Positions 23,757 through 36,081 of a stretch of DNA of 64,000 bases are shown here, piece after piece. The first letter of the stretch is position 1, and every line of letters begins with the position of its first letter. The DNA is from Hordeum vulgare subsp. vulgare (taxonomy: Eukaryota; Streptophyta; Magnoliopsida; Poales; Poaceae), in assembly GCF_904849725.1 (NCBI RefSeq), contig NC_058521.1, positions 347,618,638 through 347,682,637 of the forward strand. Reading direction: 5' to 3'. The translations under genes and the position numbers were made by a program. The notes below the pieces were generated by a model. The model was not told the origin of the DNA. It worked only from the letters and a program-made list of their open reading frames with translations, and did no database searches.

Positions 23757-25002
23757 CCTTGATTCCATCTCTAGACTTGTTATGCTAGTTTGCGTTTCCA
23801 TCTCATATTGCTTGCTGCCTACCACTGAATTAAATTTCCTCTTGATATGCCATGAACCCATACACTGATCCCTTCCTAGCAAAACTTGAATGGCTAAGTA
23901 GGCTTTGCTCAGCTACTAATGTTAGCGTTGCTAGATGGAGGTGCTTTGACTCATGTGATAACATGAGCTTGATATCATTATCTTAAATTCTGTTATTTAA
24001 TTAATGCACCTATATACTTGGTAAATATCGGAAGGCCTAGACTTTTGCCGGGTGCTTTGTTTCGTTATTTCCTCCTTAGTTACTGGCTACAGGTGTTTGA
24101 TTCCATAATAATCGCTCCTAACAGGTTCGGGGTTGTTATGGGGACCCCCTTGATAAGTCGCGTAGTGATAAGACTTGTCCGGCCGGACCCAACATTGGTT
24201 TTAATCTGCTAATCACATAATAATCTACATAGGGAATAGCTACCCCGAGGAATTTAATCAACAACCCGGGCCAGAGCTCCTCATGAATGTTGGTCCCACC
24301 TGAGCGATGTCCAGGGCCCCACTGGTCACCCAGAGGTTTAGCCATCCCGACGTCTAGCTCATCCGTCATGTCCTGAGACTGAGATACGCGGCTCTTATCA
24401 GGGTCGTCGACACGACGGGAGGTCCTGCTAGCCTTGTCTTACCTTAGCGATCTATCTTGCGTACAGGAATCCCAACGAAGCTTTGGTTTCCCCCAGGGTT
24501 GAGGTTTTCCTCTAAGGAATCCGACGAGATCACAAGATTCGTGATAGAGGATGACTTTGCGGCCTGTGTACGTTTGTGATGGACTAGTTGGAGCACCCCT
24601 GCAGGGTATAATCTTTCGGAAAGCCGTGCCCGCGATTATGTGGCAACTTGGGATATTTTGTTAACATCCGGTATTAGATAACTTAAACATAAGCTAATAA
24701 AATTGCCAACTGTGTGCGTAACCGTGACTGTCCCCTCGAAGATCTCTCTTCGATCGGGAACACGGTGGGGTTATGAATGCCGTAGGTAGGTGTTCAGGAT
24801 CACTTAGTGATCAAGTAATCACGACCGCCAGTGTAGTCCACCTTCATAAATGCTACGTAAGATAGCCACCAAATCAAGCTTAGGATGCTGCAACCTTAAA
24901 CACTTCACCTTATCCTACCTAATAACTTGACTAGTTCTGGCACCAAGGTCTTAGATTGCTGAGTCCCCGTGGCTCACGGATTCCTCCAAAATCCCAACAG
25001 GT

Positions 25003-25101
25003 ACAGGTACCCCAGAGACAGATGATCCCGACGGCACTCAGCTGGTGTGGCAGTACGACGAGGAGACATACCACCTTTACGTGAACTATCCACAAGATTG
25101 A
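25003..25101 (+). other. Second exon-like reading frame inside the 5.4-kb LTR
   Basis: After AATCCCAACAG (acceptor-like) the frame reads TDDPDGTQLVWQYDEETYHL and ends YVNYPQD with TGA. It is acidic and aromatic-rich like the frame at 23655, 1.3 kb upstream. They may be alternative 3' exons or old duplicates. Confidence 0.4.
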
Positions 25102-26373
25102 GGTGTGGTCGTGATCGTGGGCCTGCAGGCAGGGTAGCATAGCATTTCTATGTTTTGTAGCCCGTAGCGGAACTACCTTGGTTGTATGTGTGATCTACTC
25201 TGAGATATTTATGAGAAGGCAATTGAATCCCTGATTGTCTATCTTTATTATTATGTATGTGCTGTGTTACCCGTTTGCGAGACGCTTAGATGCGCTCCTT
25301 TCCAATTCGGGGCCTCGATCCCCAGATCAGAAAGGACCGCATCTTGGTCTTTACATCTGGATACCCATGGTGGCTCCCACATGTTCCACAATGATCTCAT
25401 CGGATGAACCACGATGTCAAGATTCAATCAGTCCTGTATACAATTCCCTTTGCCTGTCGGTATAGAACTTGGCCGAGATTCGATCGTCGGTATACCTATA
25501 CCTTGTTCAATCTTGTTACCGGTAAGTCTCTTTACTCGTTCCGTAGCACATCCTCCCGTGACTAACTCCTTAGTCACACTGAGCTCATTATGATGATGTT
25601 CTACCGAGTGGGCCCAGAGATACCTCTCCGTCACACGGAGTGACAAACCCTGATCTCGATTCGTACCAGCCTAACATACACTTTCGGAGATACCCATAGT
25701 GCACCTTTATAGTCACCCACTTACGTTGTGACGTTCGATACACCCAAAGCACCCCTACGGTATCCGGGAGTTGCACAATCTCACGGTCGAAGGAAAAGAC
25801 ACTTGACATTAGAAAAGCTTTAGCATACGAACACTACGATCTAGTGCTATGCTTAGGAATGGGTCTTGTCCATCACATCATTCTCCCAATGATGTGATCC
25901 CATTACCAATGACATCCAATGTCCATGATTAGGAAACCATGATCATCTATTGATCAACGAGCTAGCCAACTAGAGGCTTGCTAGGGACACATTGTGATCT
26001 ATTTATTCACACATGTATTACGGTTTCCTGTTAATACAATTATAGCATGAACAATAGACGATTATCATGAACAAGGAAATATGATAATAACCATTTTATT
26101 ATTGCCTCTAGGGCATATTTCCAACAACTGGATGGGGGACGAGGAGCAGGGCTAGGATGGGCATGGCACTGGTCGCCGGTGGCTACTCCGATGAGGGAGC
26201 TGTGGGAGGAGGAGCTTGAACTCCCATCTCCTCGGGGCGGCGGGGCTTCCTCTGGTTGGAGAGGGCATGGGAGGATGGATGCGGTTGGCTGGGGATGGAT
26301 CCTGAGAGAGAAGAGGCTATCGGCGGCACGTTGGGACAAGGCTCCTAGATTTTAGGGTTAGGCTAGAAGTTGG

Positions 26374-26383
26374 TCTATATATA
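26374..26383 (-). promoter_or_regulatory. LARD 3' LTR TATA box
   Basis: The minus strand reads GTTATATATAGACC about 665 bp after the LTR start. The equivalent in the 5' LTR (34451-34460) is decayed to TTATATGTAG. Confidence 0.55.
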
Positions 26384-27045
26384 ACAAGATAGACTAGGGT
26401 TAGGACCTTCCGATTTAGACCGGACGGTCGGAAAAATTAGGTTAAGAGCCCAATTCAAAGACCGATGATGGTTTGGGGCATTACGGGGTTGATCGAGACC
26501 CAAAGATCACGACCATATGTTTCTGGTTCCGGGAGGTCTTCGGCATAGGTTGCGCGCAGGTCAGTGCACTATGGAGAGAGGCTAGGCGGAGATTAGAGAG
26601 AAAACGGACAGCCCAGCATCAGGTTTTAAACACCGAAAACATCTCACGTTTGATCGACTATAGTGCTGCTATAGGTTTAACAGTTCGGGTATCAAACTGA
26701 CTCTGATTGCGATGAAATTTGGCTGGCGGCCAACCTACACTATATTAAGACAGCACGCCAACTTTAATCCCAACCCGAGAGTGTTTTATACATAGCTTTC
26801 AAAACAATATTTAACGATGTCGCGGGCGCGTGCGTGTGTGGTTGGTCTCGATATGGTCCTCGACAACAATGAAGAGAACCGGAAACTAACAACGGATGCA
26901 ATTTTCAAAAAATGACGGGAACAGAGTGCCTATGTGATGCGGATGATGCGCATGATGCGATGATGAATGCAACAACCAAATAACTCACACGACGACAATG
27001 TAATAAAAGGGGAATCTTCTGGAGCGTTGGTTCCGAGCTGTTACA

Positions 27046-30000
27046 ACTCTCGTACACTAACAAGAGATCTCGACCCGAGTTCTAAGAATGAAAAGGGGAA
27101 GAGGAAGAAGAAAGGAAGAGATAAACTTAGTTGCTTATGGACAAACGAGTGAACCCATTGAATGTTGAAGGTTGCAAAGAGAGGAAGAATGACATGAGGA
27201 ACAAACAAGAATTCAAAAGAAATTTTGGCAGCACTTTCGTAGGAAACGAGAGAAAAATTGATAAAATGGAAATAACTTGATAAAATTTCACAACACTCTG
27301 GTTGATTGGACAAGAAAGGGAATAAAAATATCTTGATAAAAACTACATAAGGAATAAAATAAAGCAACATCACAAGCCTCCGGAACAAAAGACAAGGAGC
27401 TAGATTGCTAGAAAGAAAAGATCGGATAATAAAATGTCTACTTCTATCACAATTGAATTGAATAGCATACTGACAAGAAGAATTTAGCGGAGTTTTTGGA
27501 AAATCAACAAAGAAAGAAAAGCTTGTTGTGGGTTTATGGACACCATCTCAAAATAATGAGGTTACAACCAGCGAGTAACGAAAACAAGGATTGCTTGGGA
27601 GCAACAAGATATGAAAACTTCTTTTACCAAGAGGATACATTGAGAACTTCGATCAATGATAATCACCATAATCGCAACAATCCGTAGAACATCTTTAGGT
27701 GAAATCTAAACCAAGTTATCTCGATGAAGAAACCATTGGTTAAAAATATGTAATGATGAAAGAATTGGTGGGTTTAAATATCTCATTCTTGAAACAAATT
27801 TTCTTCGAGACTCCTGATGAATCAAAAATTCTATAACACCACCTCAAAGGATAATAGACGAAGAATTGCACTTGAAATGCAAGAAAATAACACTTGCGGT
27901 TCTCCAACAAGAATCATGAAGAACCCATTGAGAATGAATTACATCCTTAACGAACCACCATGAAGAACCTCCATATACAAAAGGATAATCAAAAGACATG
28001 AAGGTCTAAAATAAGAAGATTATGGCCTAGCAAAGATTTAGTTGGAGCTTCACAAAGAGATGATTGATAAGATTTGGGACTCCATAAAAGAAAAGATGAT
28101 ACCACTTGAAATTGAAAATTGATATCATGAACAACTCCAGAAAAGAAGGACTGAAATAACCCCAAGGAACAAGAATAAGAGTTATGTTATGCTTATCCTT
28201 CATCAAGTTGAATTGTTGACAAGAAACGGATTGAGAAAACCACTTATTCTTATTGAAAAGATTGGAGAGACAGGGATAGAGCACAAACTTGAAGAGGTCT
28301 GGGAAGAAACACCGGTAATACAAATGAAACAGGAGAGCATGAAATAGGATAATACAAATGAACTGGGCTACATGAGGGAAGGAGAGCATGATTTGATAAA
28401 GAATGCTTGAACAAGCCACATGTAAGAATTGAAACAAATGAGGGTACTATGAATGAATGAAGACACATGTGAACAAAGAGATCATGATCCGTCTAGCAAA
28501 AAACTTGAACAAGGCACCGGAGTAAATGAGATACGAACGAAGAGACAACAATTGAGAAAAATTGCAGCATAAAAGCTGGAAGCTGAGAACAAAGAGATCT
28601 TCTATAATGATGGCCTTCGGAGGATCGATAAATCAAAACAACTCTGAAATGCACCAGATAGATATAGAAGGAAATACTCATTATCGAAAAACAATTGAGG
28701 GGATAGTATGAATCTGAAACCATCAATCTTCAAGAGAATGGACAAAGATTTAAGAGGAACTATTCTTCGGTCTTCAGTGCAGTGAATGATGGCAAGAAAC
28801 ACCATCTAAAAGTGCTGAGACACTCTGGAATAATGAATAAGGAAAGGTTGAGCCAACGATGAAAATTAATATGAAGCGATCTTGGAGAAGTAATATGGCT
28901 GATGGAATCAATACTTACGTCATATATGAAAAGAGGTTGAGATTGCCAGAACTGATTAGAAGAGCAAGGTGATCCTGGGAAAATCCTATCGGTTATGGGC
29001 GCACTTAAAGAAAACACCATTGAAATAATTGCTAAGAAAAGAGAGATTACACCGGTATAAATGAAAAACTTGATGAGATGAGAACCACGAAATAATTGAA
29101 AGGATTGAAAATAAGAAACTTCTGAGATATCTTCAACACTTTGGATAGATTAGAGAGAGGATGAACACACTAGAGAGGCTTGAATAAGAATTACAACATG
29201 GGAAGCATTGAATGATTGAAATTGATATAATGAACACCGAAAGCTTGAATTGAATCCAGCGGAGATGAAAACAAAAATTAAGAATGAGAATTTAACACTT
29301 GAGCATCTTCACAATGAATCACTGGATACCACTCGAAAGAAAAGATGGTGGAAGCATCAATGAAAAGGAAGGCACTTGGATGAAAATTTATTCAAAGAAG
29401 AAAAGGGCGGAGGGTGTGAAAAACAAAGACACCTTGGGATAGATGAGATGAACACCAGAAGCTAATATGAGGATTGATCTTGCAAATATTGGAAAGGATC
29501 AAATTAACTTGAAGAGAAGCACTCCTGATGAAAAAGAATTGACATGATGACTCCGGTTTGAAAAGAATTTATAAGACAACTTGATTGAGCAAAACAATTA
29601 ATTAGCACTCCCATAGAAATATGAGAACACCAGTCAAAATGATATAAAATCATCACTTGACATCTAAACAACCCGATTACTATACTCCAACAAAACAAAG
29701 GATGAGGCTTGCAAATTAAGCGAGAAACAAATTCATGATAGAGATTTTGTCTGATATTTTTGTGGTAAGGTCTACACGGGATCTCTCGTACATCGGATTG
29801 TCATAATGAAATGACGCTCGAATATGCTCCCTAGGCATAGAAAACTACAACACTTTATGAAGCATATGTGATGACATATATTGACAATGTCCTTCGTAAG
29901 AAAGTTCGTGAACAAACGAATCCTCTAGATGTCGAACCCTAGCCTGACATCATGCATCTGTTGGAAGATAATTCTAGGTAACTACTTGAATTCCCACCTA

Positions 30001-30615
30001 AGAACTTCTGAAATTTTCCGGTTATGCAATCGGGTCCACAGATACAAGGAGTAAAATCCATCACTCAACTCCTAGCAATAACACTATCCGTCCAGTGTAT
30101 CATATCCATCAACACATAACCAGAGATCTTAGAAACTCTTCTACCTCAGATCCTCGTAATCACAACGATACCAATTATGGCAGTACATCTGGATGCACTC
30201 CCCAGTACTGGTTGATGCCAAACTCATCTCGCCACAAAAGTATTGAAGCAATTCTGAACATCCTCCATCCTGAGATACTAAGGAAACTGAATGATAGCGA
30301 GTGTGGCAAGAATCCCGTGGACCTCAACTCCCCAGAAGAAATCAAGTCAGACAAGAGGCACCAAGTCACAACTCCGTCACATCGACATCATATAGATTCC
30401 AAAAAGAACACATTATCCTAAAAAAAATTGAGTGAGAACAGACGTACAATTAAAATTCTTATGTCAAGATTCCTCAACAAATCAGAGAAGAGGAATAAAA
30501 AGAATCCTAATCTCCGATATATAACTAGACTCAAAGTAGTTTTTCACTAGACTCTAGTCGGCCAAGTTCGATCAATCAATGGGGCTCGTAGATCGGTACT
30601 ACTCTGATACCAACT
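27046..30615 (-). other. LARD internal domain, noncoding
   Basis: 3570 bp with no gag, protease, RT or integrase motif on either strand. The longest frame (136 residues, 28027-28437 minus) is a hydrophobic low-complexity translation without recognisable similarity. The element's sense strand is T-rich with a loose recurrence of GGTGTTC and CTTCTGGTG phrases. Size and lack of coding match LARD internal domains, which are thought to be kept for RNA structure and packaging. Confidence 0.7.
30602..30612 (-). promoter_or_regulatory. LARD primer-binding site (tRNA-Met complement)
   Basis: Minus TTGGTATCAGAGTAG starts 3 bases after the LTR end at 30616. This orients the element on the minus strand. 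Confidence 0.75.
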
Positions 30616-33600
30616 TGTAACGCAGAAGGTGCAATCATATCCTTATTTTGGCATGAGGGCCTCGACAGGGATAGAAGCACATCTCGTGATTTTGCAAGAA
30701 TGGATATCCTTACAAGTACATGTACAGAAGAGATGAGTGTATGGAATTGGCTTACACTCGGCACAACCATGTAGAAGAGAAGGGTCCGACTACGAACAAA
30801 AACAAATGATAAAAGAATGATGTCCATCCTTACTATCCCAGGCTCTCAGCCTCGAACCCATCCTAGATTGATGATGAAGAAGAAGAAACTCCAAATAGCA
30901 CAATCATCGCGCTCACGTTAAAGTACCGCTTTACCCGTATCTGCAATTGTGGTTGCAGTAATCCGTGAGCCACAAGGACTCACCAATCTCATTTCCAAAG
31001 GTATCAAGACAAGAAAAGCTAAATGGGTGAGGTATGGTTAAGTGGTGAGGCTGCAGCAAGCAAGTAAGCATTTATTTGAGGTGGATAACTTAAGAGTACA
31101 AGAAATAGAGGGGGTGATATGCGCATAAACGGGTGTGAATTATTATTGATGAAATGAATGATCCTGAACACCTACTTACGTCAAACATAACCCCACTGTG
31201 TGCTCTTTCATATACAGAACTTATCAGAAGAGACAATTACAGTTGTGCACATAGTTGGCATGTCTTAATTTAGTTTATTTCATGTTTGGTATGCCCGGGT
31301 GTTAAACAAAATTTCAAAGTTGCCACATAACCGCGGGCACGACTTTCAGAAAGATTTAACCCTACAGCGGTGCTCCAACTAGTCCATCACAAATTACCAC
31401 AAGTTGCATTGCAAACCTCGACCCTAGGAAACCCGCGATGTCCCCGGATCCCCGGTGGAAAACCTTAACCTCGAGATAGCCCAAAGTATCCACGGAATCC
31501 CTCGCACAAGATGTTCGAGAAAGGTAAAACAAATCCAGCAAGGCCGCCCGCCGTGTTGACGATCCCAATAGGAGTCGTGTATCTCATTCTCAGGATACGA
31601 CCGGATGAGCACACTGTACAGTGGCCTAATAGACATCACCTGAGATGCCCCGGGTAGGCCCCGCACATGACTCTTCTTAGGAAGAGCACCATCAACACTG
31701 CCCCTCCCTGTATTATGTTGAATTACTCCTCGGGTTCATGACGCCCTTTGTTTTAATAACGATGTTTAGTATTATTATGTTGGGCAAATATAATACCAAT
31801 GTTGGGCCTTCATAGAAGATTTTTATCCCAAAATGAAAGTCAAGGGGGTCCCCATAATACCCCAAGAATGTTAGGAGCGCTCAGTTATGGAACAGAACAT
31901 TGGTACACAAGTAACTAGGGCGACAAAGATGGATCAAAACACCAGGCTAAAAGGCCAAGCCTTCCACCTTTTACAAAGTATATAGGTGCATTAAATTAAT
32001 AGCAATAATATGATGATATAACAAGGAACCCATGTTATCACATGGAAGCAACTGCACCTGCAACTAGCAATGCTATGAGAAGGCTGAGCAAGCGGTAACA
32101 TAGCCAAACAGTGGTTTGCTAGGTTGTGGAAAGGTTACATGTTTTTCATGGCAATGTTGGGAGGCTCACATTTAAGTGGTAGGCAGCATGACATAGCGAA
32201 AGAAACGAGACACCTAGCATGGAAATGATAGTAATGGTATCTACACAAATGATCATCTTGCCTCTGATCCCACTTGGAAGAATAGCTAATCCGTGACGTA
32301 GACGAACCAACATAGTCGAACGAATCTTCAACCCCGACACGCTTGCGGAACTCTATCAAGAAGAAACAATCCAGAAACAAACAATCAACACACGATAAAC
32401 ACCACAACATATTCATGACATGATGTGCAACCAATTATGATGCATGTCCATTTATTTATGCATGACACGACAACGCACACAAATTTATTACTACACATTA
32501 AATGAAGCTCAATATGGAATGAGTTGAATATTACTGAAACTCCACGTGAAATATTTAGTACACTCTCATTTAGGTACATGACAATATTAAATGTTGTTAA
32601 ACATGGCAAGTGGTTAAGCATAAATAAATGAATCTATCTAGCATTTTAAATGAGGTGGGAAACAACTTATAGCATTTCCGAAATTATCCATATGCTAATT
32701 TCGAAATTGTTCCAGATCTATACTAACCATATTTTTTTATTAAACAGCAAAATAAAGTGGACCATGTGATTCTACATGTCATTCTACTCGATTTACATAT
32801 ATAGATCATTAAAACACACATCTATTGTTTAAAACATATGAGCCACACAAGATGATATGGCATGAATGCAAAATGTATGCAAATAATAGCGACAAGCAGG
32901 TTAATCATGGATTGAACAAGATATTATGGAACTACATGAAATTCTACGCAAGTTTAAATGAGGCCGGAACAACGAATAACAATTCTGGAAAGTCCACATA
33001 TGCAAATTGAGATTCCGGTACTGTTTTGCTAATATCATAACATTAGAGTTGTTAAATAGCAAAATAAACGCCGCCATGTTATTCTACACATTTTTCTAAT
33101 CAAGTTACATATGTGGACCATTATAATGGGAGCTACGATTAATTAGTTATGAGACAAACCGTTTATCACATGGCATTTATCCATAATAATTAAACAACAA
33201 GTTAAACCTATTAAACATGGTTGAAAGTTGCATACCGTTAGACTAAACAGAATTCCAGGTATTTAAATATTTAAATCATTTGATTCCGACACTCGGTTAT
33301 TACGTTATTAGCAAATTTAAAATAAAGGCCTTTTCTAAAATATGCATGCACGAAAAAATACTAAATCACTGAGAAGGAAAAAACATACGCGGGTCGGATT
33401 GGAGCTTAGTGCAGCAGCCCACGTGTGGAATCGGCCCGTGTGTGAGTGTGCGGAAAAAATGAATAAAATAGAGGAACAAAATGGGTGCGCCTGGGATTTC
33501 TGGGATTCGAACCCAAATCACCTTGTTTGATGGATCAATGCTAACCCACTGAGCTAGCTACATCAATGTGGCAAAGGAGTAGATTTACTCTAGTATAGCA

Positions 33601-35122
33601 CGAATGTGTGTAGAAAATAAAAAAAATTAGAAACAAGGCAAAAACTAGTGCGCACGGGGCTCGAACACCAAACCTCTTGACCATACCATGCGTTTTCTGA
33701 CGAAACTGAAAACAAAATGTGGATGGGGGGATGAAGCACGACTACCTCGTCATTTTCCTTGGGCACGTGCTAGGGGATGACCTGGTGATTCAACGAGGTC
33801 ATCGAGGCGCGGGGAGGCGTGTTCGAGCGACAGGAGGAGAGAACGCGTGGGGAAGAGGTGGAGGTGCGGCGGCACAGGTTTAGCGGGCTATTGCCTCGGT
33901 CGAACTAGATCACGAGTTGGGTCAGGGAAAGCTCAGGCGCTAGCTGATGTTGCTTCCTTGCTAGCGCTCCAACTTGCAACTGCTCGATGGAGACAACCTC
34001 CCCTTGGATGGATTGAGGAGGCGAGTGAGCATAGGTGCGGTAGGCGAGGGTTGCGGGTCAGGGTGCGTCTCGGGTGCGCTGCATGAACGGGGTGCATGCA
34101 GTTGGCTGGCATTGTTGGAGGAGCTCCTCCCTTGTTAGCTTGCGGCAGAGGGGTGAAGTAGAGGAAGTGGCTCCCTCGAGCGTTTGCACGGACTAGCACG
34201 ATGCTGGATGGGGACAAGGAGTAGGGCCACGACGGGCATGGTACTGGTCACCAGCGGCTGCTCCGATGAGGGAGCTGCGGGAGGAGGAGCTCGAGCTCCC
34301 ATCTCCTCAGGGCTGTGGGGTTTGCTCTCATTGGAGAGGGGATGGGAGCATGGATGTGGTTGGCTGGGGATGTATCCCGAGATAGAAGAGGCTGGCAGCG
34401 ACTGGTTGGGAGATGACTCCTAGATTTTAGGGTTAGGATAGAAGTTGATCTACATATAACAAGATAGACTAGGGTTAGGACCCTCCGATTTAGATTGGAT
34501 TGTTGAAAAAAATAGGTTAGGGAGTCGAATTGGAAAACCGATGATGGTTTCGGGTATTACGGGGTTGAACGGCAACCAACGTTCCTGACCGTATGTTTCG
34601 GATTCCGGGAGATCTTGAGCAAGGTTGCGTACAGGTCGGTGCATTGTGCAGAGAGGCTTGGTGGAGATGGGAGGGAAAACGGGCAGCCCGTCATCCCGTT
34701 TTAAACATCGAAAACGTCTAACATTTAACCAGCTATAGTGCCCCTATAGGTTTAATGGCTCGGGTATCAAATGTACCCCGATTGCGATGAAATTTGGTAG
34801 GCGGCCTACCTACACTATATTAAGACCGCACGCCAACTTTCATCCCATCCCTAGAATGTTTTATACTCAACTTTAAAAACAATATTTAACGATGTCGCGG
34901 GCTCTTGCTTGTGTGGTTGGGCTCGAAATGGTCCACGGTAACAACAAAGAGAACCGAGGACTAACAATGGATGCAATTTTTGAAAAATGACAACAACAAA
35001 TGATGCACCTGATGTGATGCGGATGATGCACCTGGTGTGATGAATGAGACAACCAAATAAATGAAATGACTACAATGGAATAAAAGGGGAATCTTCTAGA
35101 GTGTCGGTTCTGGTCTTTTACA
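30616..35122 (-). repeat. 5' LTR of the LARD, uninterrupted (4507 bp)
   Basis: Termini on minus are TGTAAAAGACC (35122) and GCGTTACA (30616). It aligns along its length with the split 3' LTR, with many point differences and small indels. It provides the empty-site sequence for the BARE/Angela insertion near 34205 and for the TRIM near 31720-31790. No ORF within it is convincing. Confidence 0.75.
33495..33565 (-). other. tRNA-like module 2 in LARD 5' LTR
   Basis: The A box TAGCTCAGTGG (33556-33546) and B box GGTTCGAATCCC (33513-33502) on minus are perfect consensus matches, 43 bases apart. The D-arm-like GCTCAGTGGGTTAGC is complete. The sequence after the T-arm ends GCGCACCCATTTTG. The acceptor strands do not pair. 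Module 1 remains only as a B-box half at 33650-33670. Confidence 0.68.
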
Positions 35123-36081
35123 ACTCATTCCTGTCGAGCCCCAAGCCTTGGTCCTATTGAACCGATCAACGAACCTTTGGGAGATTCTTCAGGGACCGCC
35201 AGCTGGCCTCGCTTCCTTAGCACGAAAATGGAAAGGTCTTGTGCCCATGCCCGCTCACTCCGCTCCTGTGCTACCTGCATGACTTGCCTCACCCATGCGG
35301 GGTGCATGACTGTGGGGCCTTACCAGGTTGCCCTCGTCGATTCTGCCTCACGAGGGCCTCGGGAGTAGCCTCGGGGTGCATCCTCGTAGAGAGCACCCTC
35401 TCAGTCTTTGACGATGAGCCCCAGATGCTCGTCTAGCGAGGATAAGGCCCTCGCAAGGGTCTTCCTCACTTAGCCCGCCGATGGACTAGGCTAGGCTTGA
35501 ATGACCGTGTCACGCCTATGGCCGTTGGCAAACGTGCGTGGGTACCCCCGGTCCCATGGGCCCGATAGTAGCCCCTGGGCCTCCATTGTGTGCCACTTCC
35601 TCAATTGTACGTGACTCCCCCGGTCCCAGCGACACGACCCCCATCCACCTGCGGGTTAGGCGCACCACGTGGCTCTCGGCCGGTCGTGGGTCGCCCTTGC
35701 CTTTCCCATGATGCCTCGGTAACTGACCTGAGCCGGCATAAAGCCAGCGCACCCAGTCAACCCATCATTGCTCTCCCTTGCCTTTTGTCGCCTCCTTCCT
35801 TCTCGGTAAGATTGTTCCCATCTGCCAAGCTACCCTGCCCCTTCTCTCACAGCACCGACGAGCTCCCGTGAGTAGGGAAGGTGAGGGAATGGCAGCGGAT
35901 GAAGGGCGTCCCGCACTAGAACCCGCCCTGGGTAGGTCCATGATGCTGAATCACGAAGGGCTTGACAAGATTATCCCCATGGTCGCGGTCAGCTCAAGTG
36001 AATTGGGGCCAACCAAGATCTTGCCAACTCCACCCCCCTCACCGACCTCTGAGCAACCTCCATCACTCTTCATCTCCTGGC
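35123..36081 (+). other. Presumed 5' region of the second gypsy-type gene
   Basis: GC-rich sequence with no recognised domain. Many GAGGGC/CTCGTGAGG-like short repeats occur at 35330-35470. A frame begins near ATGGCAGCGGATGAAGG (35889) and may be a first exon. GGCATAAAGCC at 35735 is a weak TATA candidate. What element it belongs to is unknown. Confidence 0.35.

Larger units (their letters stand above)
19965..25355 (+). mobile_element. 5.4-kb solo LTR of a long-LTR gypsy family
   Basis: It starts TGTAGTGCCCCAGATG and ends GGTCTTTACA. Flanks are TCTAG (19960-19964) and TCTGG (25356-25360), where the related LTR at 58990-59005 reads an uninterrupted CCTGGATGCC. No primer site, gag or pol occurs between the ends. 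A TATA box at 20773-20779 is followed by a GC-rich leader with splice-like signals. The last 1 kb resembles the LARD LTRs (for example GTTGGAGCACCCCTGCAGGG and CTTTCGGAAAGCCGTGCC versus the minus strand near 15385-15440), so the families are related. Confidence 0.75.
18958..26126 (-). mobile_element. BARE-1/WIS/Angela solo LTR, interrupted
   Basis: Read on minus, it starts at 26126 with TGTTGGAAATATGCCCTAG and ends at 18958 with GTTACCCAACA, the standard termini of this copia group. Without the insertion at 19965-25355 the length is 1778 bp, close to the two other LTRs of this group in the window (1824 and 1780 bp). Target duplications are GCTGG (18953-18957) and ACTGG (26127-26131), one mismatch. 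The uninterrupted LARD LTR shows GATGCTGGATGG at this site. There is no internal domain, so it is a solo LTR. A TATA box (TATATATAG, minus) lies at 19391-19399. Confidence 0.88.
14694..27045 (-). repeat. 3' LTR of the LARD, split by two insertions
   Basis: The LTR segments are 14694-15795, 16662-18957 and 26127-27045. They align in order with 30616-35122: the AGTTGGAATTGGCTTACAC-like, GGGTGCTCCAACTAGTCCATC and ATGTTAGGAGCGCTCAG blocks are found in both. The second LTR shows the uninterrupted site GATGCTGGATGGGGAC for the insertion at 18957/26127. A TATA box lies near 26376-26383 (minus). At 15796 about 85 bp of LTR present in the other copy were lost when or after the TRIM inserted. Confidence 0.75.
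14694..35122 (-). mobile_element. LARD (Sukkula-like) non-autonomous gypsy-type element with nested insertions
   Basis: Two long similar blocks flank a noncoding middle: 14694-27045 after removing two insertions (about 4.3 kb) and 30616-35122 (4.5 kb). A PBS-like tRNA-Met complement (TGGTATCAGAG on minus) lies 3 bp inside the second block. LTRs of about 4.5 kb with an internal domain of about 3.5 kb and no gag-pol match the published plan of barley LARDs. LTR ends are TGTAA...TTACA. The flanking pentamers (CCTCT and ACTCA) agree at only 3 of 5 bases, so the target duplication is not proven. The element must depend on proteins from an autonomous relative. Confidence 0.72.

Noticed and set aside
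27046..30615. Coding gene in the LARD core (for example 28027-28437 minus, 30095-30421 plus)
   Set aside because: Translations are hydrophobic or basic low complexity with no recognisable motif, as expected for AT-rich noncoding DNA.
14689..35127. Target-site duplication for the LARD
   Set aside because: CCTCT and ACTCA agree at 3 of 5 bases; not enough to claim.
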